Origin: Rhodocyclaceae bacterium
Lineage (GTDB): Bacteria; Pseudomonadota; Gammaproteobacteria; Burkholderiales; Rhodocyclaceae
Assembly: GCA_018262875.1 (NCBI GenBank)
Contig: JADFDL010000042.1
Span: 1-9,598 of the forward strand
Direction: 5' to 3'
DNA: 9,598 nt
Below, piece after piece: positions 4,853 to 9,598 of the stretch. The notes beneath the pieces were generated by a model. It saw only the letters and a list, made by a program, of their open reading frames with translations, searched no databases and had not been told where the DNA came from. Position numbers and translations under genes: made by a program. Positions within the stretch are counted from its first letter, which is position 1. Every line of letters begins with the position of its first letter.

Positions 4853-5845
4853 TCAGGCCGGCAGAGGCGGCTCGTCCATCAGCGCGACCTGCTCGCGCAA
4901 CTCGAGAATGCGGTCCTGCCAGTAGCGCTGGGTGTTGAACCAGGGAAAGGCGGCCGGGAAGGCCGGGTCGTCCCAGCGTCGTGCCAGCCATGCCGAGTAG
5001 TGGAGCAGGCGCAAGGTGCGTAGCGCCTCCACCAGATTCAGTTCCCGCGTATCGAACTCGCAGAAATCCTCGTAACCGGCCAGCACATCGCCGAGTTGGT
5101 GCGTCATCTCGGCGCGCTCTCCCGACAGCAGCATCCACAAGTCCTGTACGGCCGGCCCCATGCGGCAGTCGTCGAAATCCACGAAGTGCGGCCCATCGTC
5201 CGTCCATAGCACGTTGCCGGCGTGACAGTCGCCGTGCAGGCGAATGGATGTGACCGGGCCGGCGCGTCCGTAGCAGCGGCGCACGCCCTCTAGTGCTTGC
5301 TCGGCGACGCTTTGCCAGGCCGCCAGCAGGTCGTTCGGCAGGAAGCGATGTGCGAGCAGATAATCGCGCGAATCCTCGCCGAAGCTGGCGATGTCCAGCG
5401 TGGGCCGCTCACGGAAGGGCGTCACCGCGCCGACGGCGTGGATGCGGCCGAGGAAGCGCCCCATCCATTGCAGGGTGTCCGGCTTGTCCAGTTCCGGGGC
5501 GCGGCCGCCGCGACGCGGGAACACCGCGAAGCGGAATCCTTCCGCCGTATGCAGGGTTTTTCCGCCGGCCAGCGCCAATGGCGACACGACGGGGATTTCC
5601 CGCTCCTGCAGTTCGAGTGCGAAGGCATGCTCTTCCAGTATGGCCGCATCGCTCCAGCGTTCCGGCCGGTAGAACTTGGCCACCACCGGCGGCGCATCGA
5701 CGATGCCGATCTGGTAGACGCGGTTTTCGTAGCTGTTGAGGGCCAGTTGGGAGCCGTCGCATTGCAGGCCGACGCTTTCCAGGGCATTCAGGACGACATC
5801 GGGGGTCAGGCCGGTATAAGGATGGGGGTGTGCGTCATTCTCCAT
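4853..5845 (-). CDS. srkA: Stress response serine/threonine kinase SrkA/YihE
   Basis: A 330-residue kinase-like protein, close to E. coli SrkA (328). The APH/choline-kinase fold is visible: N-terminal HPYTGLTPDVVLNALESVGL with ALNSYENRVYQI (35-46), VVAKFYRPERW (54-64) with the ATP-contacting lysine, EEHAFALEL (71-79), the catalytic loop LHGDCHAGN (203-211) with Asp206, His208 and Asn211, and the metal-binding FVDFDDC (221-227). SrkA phosphorylates proteins on Ser/Thr and helps cells survive envelope and oxidative stress, including by opposing MazEF-type death in E. coli. I start at MENDAHPHPYTG because that gives the family N-terminus; a GTG 60 bases upstream would overlap the divergent GNAT region. 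No strong ribosome site precedes the ATG. The gene is divergent from the GNAT gene with a 61-base gap. Confidence 0.92.
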   Translation of the reverse strand: MENDAHPHPYTGLTPDVVLNALESVGLQCDGSQLALNSYENRVYQIGIVDAPPVVAKFYRPERWSDAAILEEHAFALELQEREIPVVSPLALAGGKTLHTAEGFRFAVFPRRGGRAPELDKPDTLQWMGRFLGRIHAVGAVTPFRERPTLDIASFGEDSRDYLLAHRFLPNDLLAAWQSVAEQALEGVRRCYGRAGPVTSIRLHGDCHAGNVLWTDDGPHFVDFDDCRMGPAVQDLWMLLSGERAEMTHQLGDVLAGYEDFCEFDTRELNLVEALRTLRLLHYSAWLARRWDDPAFPAAFPWFNTQRYWQDRILELREQVALMDEPPLPA

Positions 5846-5852
5846 GTTGTCA

Positions 5853-5880
5853 TTGTACGTTTTCCCCGACGCGCTATCAT
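5853..5880 (+). promoter_or_regulatory. Possible promoter of the GNAT gene
   Basis: TTGTAC (5853-5858) and TATCAT (5875-5880, five of six) are separated by 16 bases. The start would be near 5887, about 20 bases before the ATG. Such a transcript would not carry the GGAGGG at 5881-5886, and no other ribosome site is close to the ATG. Confidence 0.35.
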
Positions 5881-5906
5881 GGAGGGCAAGAAGAACGCTC
5901 TCCACG

Positions 5907-6437
5907 ATGGCCGACTACCCGCAAAATCTGGTTCACCCGCATCACCTGTTCGACGGCACGGAAGTCGTTGTCCGGCCCATCCGCCCGGAAGACGCCGCCA
6001 TCGAGCAGGATTTCGTGCGCGGGCTGTCGGACGATTCCCGTTACAACCGCTTCATGGGCCAGTTGCGCGAGTTGTCGCCACGCAAGCTGCAATACATGAC
6101 GACAATCGACTATGACCTGCACATGGCGTTGATTGCCACGGCGATGCGCGACGGCCATGAAGTCGAGATCGGCGTGGCTCGTTACATCGTCACGCCCGGC
6201 AGCGACAGCGGCGAGTTCGCCATCGTGGTGGATGATGCCTGGCAGGGCACCGGAATGGCAGGCATCCTGATGCTGGATCTCATCGCAGCCGCACGGAGCA
6301 AAGGGCTGAAAACCCTGGAAGGCTTCGTGTTGTCGAGCAATCACAAGATGCTCAAATTTTGCCATCAGCTCGGCTTTGCATTCCACCGCGATCTCGGCGA
6401 TGGCGACACGGTTCGCGTCGTCAAGGCGCTTGATTAG
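5907..6437 (+). CDS. Stand-alone GNAT N-acetyltransferase
   Basis: A 176-residue GNAT-fold protein that would transfer acetyl from acetyl-CoA. The N-terminal part, FDGTEVVVRPIRPEDAAIEQDFVRGLSDDSRYNRFMG (about 15-51), closely resembles the GNAT domain found at the C-terminus of Pat/PatZ-type lysine acetyltransferases that carry an ADP-forming acyl-CoA synthetase-like region; here that large region is absent. Motif A follows: FAIVVDDAWQGTGMAGILM (104-122), with QGTGMA in place of the RxxGxG/A acetyl-CoA loop, then GFVLSSNHKMLKFCHQLGF (139-157), the usual motif B helix. The substrate is unknown; protein lysine acetylation is an inference from the domain likeness. The ATG at 5907 gives a typical length but lacks a good ribosome site. 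It is divergent from srkA and ends 18 bases before the REP-like palindrome. Confidence 0.85.
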   Translation: MADYPQNLVHPHHLFDGTEVVVRPIRPEDAAIEQDFVRGLSDDSRYNRFMGQLRELSPRKLQYMTTIDYDLHMALIATAMRDGHEVEIGVARYIVTPGSDSGEFAIVVDDAWQGTGMAGILMLDLIAAARSKGLKTLEGFVLSSNHKMLKFCHQLGFAFHRDLGDGDTVRVVKALD

Positions 6438-6455
6438 CGCCCATCGGACAGACCT

Positions 6456-6517
6456 TGTGGGAGCGGCCTACCGGCCGCGATAGCGGCGAATATCGCGGCC
6501 GGTAGGCCGCTCCCACA
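6456..6517. repeat. REP/BIME-like perfect 27-bp inverted repeat
   Basis: Two exact 27-bp inverted arms (6456-6482 and 6491-6517) flank the 8-base loop GCGGCGAA. Each arm begins with GTGGGAG and contains its own small palindrome, GCGGCC-TACC-GGCCGC. That is the layout of REP units: a short conserved head followed by a hairpin, here as two units in opposite orientation (BIME). REPs of this form are spread by RAYT transposases, well known in Pseudomonas. It sits between the convergent GNAT and phosphodiesterase genes, where it may also stop transcription or stabilise 3' ends. No RAYT gene is in the window. The remaining bases up to 6598 show nothing recognisable. Confidence 0.8.
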
Positions 6518-6598
6518 GGACTGCGGTTACTAATGAGAAGAGGCGCTTTGGCCTGGCTTCCTTCGGCGTCAGATCCCAGGCGTGGCGTTGATGAATCT

Positions 6599-7768
6599 TC
6601 ATCCGCCGCAATGCGCGACCACCAGCGGCACGAACATCTCGTCGGCGCTGACCCCGCCATGCACGCCGATCTGGCGGTGGCGTTTTTCGCCTTCGACCCA
6701 GTCCAGCAGCGTCCAGTCATCGCGCATCACCAGCGCGTAGTCGCCGATGCGCGATGCCAGGCGCGGGTCTGCTTCGCCCGGGCCGAACCAGTCCTGCTCG
6801 ATCAAGGTCCGGCTCGGGAAAGCGTCCATGCAATGGCCGAAGTTTTCGGCCACGTAGTCCTCGAAGCGGGTTGCCTGCCCGGGTTTGACATAGCAATAGA
6901 CGACCCGCCGCTCGCCGCACAACGGGCGGGCCAGCGTCTCTGCAAGCTTCGGGTGCTGCGCCAGGTCGATCTGGCGCTCCGGCGGCGAATCGATGAAGCC
7001 GTGGTCGGCACAGGCCAGTACGACCGTGTCGCTGCCCGCGATGGCGGCAAGAAAAGCGCCGAAGGCCTCGTCCAGCGCGGCGAACTGCGTTGCGAGCTTG
7101 TCGCTGCCCACGCCGTGGATATGGGCCAGCGTATCGAGTTCGGAGTAGTAGGCGTAAACATAGGCTGGCTCGGCAGCTTCCCGAATGGCTGTCTCGATCT
7201 GGCCGAACAGTTCGACCGGCGTTTTGTAGCCGCGCACCGCGGCGCGGCCGCTGTGATAGAGATTGAATTCCGAGTTGGCAATGGCCTGCGGCGAAACAAA
7301 GGTGGCGCGTCGCGCGATGCGATCGACGAAGGACGCATGGCCGAACAGCCGGCGCGACAAGGCGCCGGGCGGCGCATCGAATTCTCCCGCGCCGCGCGGC
7401 TTCAGCGGCAGCACGGCGGCGATGGCGTCCAGTTCCGAAAAATACATGTGCCAGCCGGTCAGCGCATGCTGCTGCGGCGCCAGGCCGCTGAGATAGGCAG
7501 TCACGGCGCTGGCGGTGGTGGAGGGGAAGACCGAAGTGAGCCGGGAATGCAGATGGCGGTGCAGGGTGCCGCCAATGCCATTGCGCTGCAGGTAATCGTA
7601 GCCCAGTCCGTCGATGACCAGCAGGACGATGTTGTGCGCCGTGTCGAGCAGGCTGACTTTCAGGTCGCGTAGCGGGGCATAGGGCAGGGGCGTCTGTGCG
7701 CCGCTGGCGTCGCCGAGGGTGCGCATCAGGTTGACGATGCTGCCGCCCTGGTAATTCGGCAGGATCAC
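6599..7768 (-). CDS. Alkaline-phosphatase-superfamily phosphodiesterase/nucleotide pyrophosphatase
   Basis: A 389-residue hydrolase of the type I phosphodiesterase/nucleotide pyrophosphatase group. The expected two-metal site can be read in order: Asp53 in LLVIDGLGYD, the nucleophile threonine 84 or 85 in SVFPSTTASA, Asp212 and His216 in YYSELDTLAHIHG, Asp255-His256 in LACADHGF, and His370 in IGVHGGVSADE. No signal peptide or membrane segment is evident, so it is probably cytoplasmic. Substrate unknown; relatives cleave phosphodiesters, pyrophosphates or phosphonates. The start is a GTG giving MILPNYQGGSIVNLM, which I recognise as the usual N-terminus of this group; no strong ribosome site precedes it. 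It lies 43 bases downstream of the small acidic protein gene on the same strand and may be cotranscribed. The REP-like palindrome lies beyond its 3' end. Confidence 0.88.
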   Translation of the reverse strand: MILPNYQGGSIVNLMRTLGDASGAQTPLPYAPLRDLKVSLLDTAHNIVLLVIDGLGYDYLQRNGIGGTLHRHLHSRLTSVFPSTTASAVTAYLSGLAPQQHALTGWHMYFSELDAIAAVLPLKPRGAGEFDAPPGALSRRLFGHASFVDRIARRATFVSPQAIANSEFNLYHSGRAAVRGYKTPVELFGQIETAIREAAEPAYVYAYYSELDTLAHIHGVGSDKLATQFAALDEAFGAFLAAIAGSDTVVLACADHGFIDSPPERQIDLAQHPKLAETLARPLCGERRVVYCYVKPGQATRFEDYVAENFGHCMDAFPSRTLIEQDWFGPGEADPRLASRIGDYALVMRDDWTLLDWVEGEKRHRQIGVHGGVSADEMFVPLVVAHCGG

Positions 7769-7811
7769 TTCATTCGTTTCAAATCGGTTTCTTTCGATCA
7801 GGGGAAGGATC

Positions 7812-8093
7812 TCAGTGATCCTCTATATGCGGCGCACCTTCCTCCGCCGGCGCGCCCGTGTCGGGATCGATCCAGTCTGAGATGCCAAGCTCGTCTTCGG
7901 CCTGCGCCAGGGTTTCGCCCGGCTCGTAGTCCGATTCGTCGCTGTACTCCATGTCCTCCGCCGCTTCGAGCAGGGTCGGGAAGGGCCCATATTCCTCGCC
8001 GCTGTCCTTGTCCTGCCAGTAGAAACCGTCCGGTCTTTCGAGGACGCGGGCACGGTCGTAAGCTGAAGGCGTGGAGGGTATGGTCTTTGGCAT
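7812..8093 (-). CDS. Small, highly acidic conserved-type protein of unknown function
   Basis: A 93-residue protein I cannot assign to a named family. It is very acidic (26 Asp/Glu against 5 Lys/Arg), with no Cys and no membrane segment. The N-terminal part, LERPDGFYWQDKDSGEEYGPFPTLLEAAEDM (about 18-48), looks like a compact aromatic motif (GFYWQ...YGPFPT) followed by a helix; the C-terminal half is acidic and probably flexible. Coding is well supported by AAGGAG six bases before the ATG and by GC-rich third positions. A weak -10, TAGAAT (8127-8132, minus strand), lies upstream. The gene precedes the phosphodiesterase with a 43-base gap, so the two may form a unit. Confidence 0.8.
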   Translation of the reverse strand: MPKTIPSTPSAYDRARVLERPDGFYWQDKDSGEEYGPFPTLLEAAEDMEYSDESDYEPGETLAQAEDELGISDWIDPDTGAPAEEGAPHIEDH

Positions 8094-8230
8094 GGCGATC
8101 TCCTTCTTGCTTGGTTATCTTGAACCATTCTATTTCGAAAAGCTATGGCGATTCGTCGGCCGGTTCGTTGACCGGAGTCAAATGAGGTGCCTTCAAAGCC
8201 ATAACGGCCGCCAAATGAAAACCTGAATCC

Positions 8231-8259
8231 TTGTGCGGCGCTTTGGCGGGCGTTATAGT
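8231..8259 (+). promoter_or_regulatory. Promoter of the hibernation factor gene
   Basis: TTGTGC (8231-8236) and TATAGT (8254-8259, five of six) are spaced by 17 bases. The start would be near 8266, leaving a leader of about 120 bases before hpf. The rest of the 296-base gap from 8094, on both strands, shows only a small inverted repeat (CCGGT at 8161-8165 region with ACCGG) and no gene besides the short upstream ORF. Confidence 0.45.
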
Positions 8260-8294
8260 TGATTCGAACATGCGAATATTGAAAGGAAGCCTGC

Positions 8295-8354
8295 ATGCCT
8301 CTGAATCGACCCCTCGATGCGCAGTCACTGCCGCGAGCGTTATGCCGGAACTAA
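8295..8354 (+). CDS. Possible 19-residue upstream ORF in the hpf leader
   Basis: ATG at 8295 is preceded by AAAGGAAG (8282-8289), a good ribosome site at about seven bases. It encodes MPLNRPLDAQSLPRALCRN and ends TAA at 8352-8354, 35 bases before the hpf ATG and in another frame. It could be a translated leader peptide or chance. Nothing in the peptide suggests classic attenuation. Confidence 0.25.
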   Translation: MPLNRPLDAQSLPRALCRN

Positions 8355-8389
8355 AACGGATATCCACCCACTCACAGAAAGGTGTCGTC

Positions 8390-8746
8390 ATGCAAAGACC
8401 CATCCAGATCACCTTCAAGGACATTGCCCATTCCGAGGCGGTGGAAACGCACATCCGCGAGAAGGCGGCCAAGCTGGAGACCTTTTACCCCGGCATCATC
8501 GGCTGCCACGTCACCGTCGAGTTGCCGCACAAGCACCAGCATCAGGGCAAGCTGCACAACGTCCGCATCGACATCAAAGTGCCGGGCAGTGAGATCGTGG
8601 TGAACCGGGACAAGCACGAGGACATCTACGTCGCCCTGCGCGACGCCTTCGACGCTGCCAAGCGCCAGGTCGAGGAGTACGGCCGCAAGCAGCGCGGCGA
8701 CGTCAAGCGCCATGAAGAGCGGCGCCAGCCTGCCGAGGAGGAGTAG
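8390..8746 (+). CDS. hpf: Ribosome hibernation promoting factor / RaiA family, short form
   Basis: A 118-residue member of the HPF/RaiA (sigma-54 modulation protein) family, which binds the decoding region of the 30S subunit in stationary phase or starvation and blocks translation. The single S30AE-type domain is visible: IQITFKDIAHSEAVETHIREKAAKLETFYPGIIGCHVTVE (5-44), then the basic KHQHQGKLHNVRIDIKVPGSEIVVNRDKHEDIYVALRDAFDAAKRQVEEY (48-97) typical of the family. A short charged tail follows. There is no C-terminal dimerisation domain, so this is the short form. I start at MQRPIQITF because AAAGG lies seven bases upstream and this is the family N-terminus. An in-frame ATG at 8270 would add 40 residues without family likeness. 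It is convergent with phaZ, 12 bases apart. Confidence 0.92.
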   Translation: MQRPIQITFKDIAHSEAVETHIREKAAKLETFYPGIIGCHVTVELPHKHQHQGKLHNVRIDIKVPGSEIVVNRDKHEDIYVALRDAFDAAKRQVEEYGRKQRGDVKRHEERRQPAEEE

Positions 8747-8758
8747 TTCAGGCCTTGT

Positions 8759-9598
8759 TCAGGCAGCGCGGCGGATGAACTCGCGCACGCGGGGATAAAT
8801 CGCCTCGCGCCAGCGCCGTCCGCTGAAGATGCCGTAGTGGCCGACGCCCGGCACGAGGAAGTGCTCCTTCCTTTTCGCCGGGATGTTGCGGCACAGGCCG
8901 TGTGCGGCTTCCGTCTGGCCGGGGCCGGAAATGTCGTCCAGTTCCCCTTCGATGGTCATCAACGCCGTGTCGCGTATGGCCGAGGGCGTGACATGCCTGC
9001 CGGCCACCACCATTTCGCCCTTCGGCAGCTGGTGCTTCATGAACACCATGTCGAGGGTTTCCAGGTAGTACTCCGCAGGTAGGTCCATCACCGCGTTGTA
9101 CTCGTCGTAGAACTTGCGGTGCGTTTCCGCCGAGTCGCCGTCGCCTTCCACCAGATGGTTGTAGAAATCCACGTGCGCCTGCAGGTGGCGGTCGGAGTTC
9201 ATGGCGACGAAGCCGGCATGCTGCAGGAAACCGGGATAGACGCGCCGCATGTAGCCGGGATACTTGAGCGGCACGCGGGTGATGACGTGGGTGTCGAACC
9301 AGCGCAGGCTGCGCGTCTTGGCGTAACGGTTGACTTCCGTCGGGGCGCAGCGCGTGTCGATCGGGCCGCCCATCAGCGTCATGCTGCGCGGTCGGGCCGG
9401 GTCGCCCGCGGCCGCCATCAGCGAGACGGCCGCCAGCACCGGCACGGTCGGCTGGCACACCGAGATGACATGCACGTCCGGCGCGAGCAGGCGGATGAAG
9501 TCCTGCATGGTGGCGACGTAGTCGGCGAAATGGAAATAGCCCTCGGCCAGCGGCACCAGACGGGCGTCGTGCCAGTCGGTGACATGGACATCGTGGTC
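8759..9598 (-). CDS. phaZ: Intracellular polyhydroxyalkanoate depolymerase (N-terminus off window)
   Basis: The last 279 residues are visible; the start lies beyond the right edge. The visible part begins DHDVHVTDWHDARLVPLAEGYFHFADYV. It contains VISVCQPTVP, with the cysteine (visible residue 48) that serves as nucleophile in the Ralstonia eutropha PhaZ1 type instead of serine. It then has TIEGELDDISGPGQT with the catalytic-type aspartate, and LVPGVGHYGIFSGRRW with the catalytic-type histidine. Spacing between the three is close to that in R. eutropha. The C-terminal region matches the PHB_depo_C domain. The full protein should be about 400-420 residues. It mobilises stored PHA granules in the cytoplasm when carbon is short. 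No phaC, phaB or phasin gene is visible, but the upstream side is outside the window. Confidence 0.9.
   Translation of the reverse strand, partial: DHDVHVTDWHDARLVPLAEGYFHFADYVATMQDFIRLLAPDVHVISVCQPTVPVLAAVSLMAAAGDPARPRSMTLMGGPIDTRCAPTEVNRYAKTRSLRWFDTHVITRVPLKYPGYMRRVYPGFLQHAGFVAMNSDRHLQAHVDFYNHLVEGDGDSAETHRKFYDEYNAVMDLPAEYYLETLDMVFMKHQLPKGEMVVAGRHVTPSAIRDTALMTIEGELDDISGPGQTEAAHGLCRNIPAKRKEHFLVPGVGHYGIFSGRRWREAIYPRVREFIRRAA

Noticed and set aside
5844..5906. Longer GNAT protein from an ATG at 5844
   Set aside because: It would overlap the srkA start and add 21 residues without family likeness, and it has no ribosome site.
6533..7672. A 379-codon open frame on the plus strand opposite the phosphodiesterase
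   Set aside because: The minus-strand gene shows every metal ligand of its family in order; the plus-strand translation is low-complexity and has no ribosome site.

Overview
The window reads as ordinary core chromosome of a GC-rich betaproteobacterium. A Rhodocyclales-like host is my inference, based on protein style: the LysC sequence, the radical SAM protein next to queD, a SrkA-type kinase, an intracellular polyhydroxyalkanoate depolymerase and a REP-like palindrome. There is no phage, plasmid, transposase, CRISPR array or clear defence system. Eleven protein genes are well supported; two run off the window edges.

Layout. 1-569 (-): a Bax-inhibitor-1/YccA membrane protein, cut at its C-terminus. 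684-773 (+): tRNA-Ser(UGA), directly abutting queD (774-1232, -). 1306-2151 (+): a CX3CX2C radical SAM protein of unknown substrate, divergent from queD. 2157-2450 (-): a small XRE-type regulator whose AT-rich upstream region has a promoter followed at once by a perfect palindrome, a likely autoregulatory operator. 2691-3929 (+): lysC, aspartate kinase, followed by its own-promoter tRNA-Ser(GCU) and tRNA-Arg(ACG) and a strong intrinsic terminator at 4208-4238. 4303-4848 (+): an exported SYLF-domain protein. 4853-5845 (-): SrkA/YihE-type kinase. 5907-6437 (+): a stand-alone GNAT acetyltransferase. 6456-6517: a perfect 27-bp inverted repeat with REP/BIME architecture. 6599-7768 (-): an alkaline-phosphatase-superfamily phosphodiesterase, with a small acidic protein upstream (7812-8093, -). 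8390-8746 (+): a short ribosome hibernation factor with a long leader. 8759-9598 (-): PHA depolymerase, cut at its N-terminus.

How the genes work together. Most are single-gene units in convergent or divergent pairs, so the block is a row of independent housekeeping and stress functions, not one pathway. Loose themes are tRNA supply and tRNA modification (three tRNAs, queD), and stress or starvation (SrkA, hibernation factor, PHA mobilisation, BI-1/YccA). The lysC - tRNA-Ser(GCU) - tRNA-Arg(ACG) order recalls a gammaproteobacterial arrangement in which csrA/rsmA lies between; here that gene is absent.

I did not find a convincing new multi-gene system. The points most worth a second look are the uncharacterised radical SAM protein beside queD, the REP/BIME palindrome, the XRE operator-promoter arrangement, the missing csrA, and the hibernation-factor leader with its small upstream ORF.
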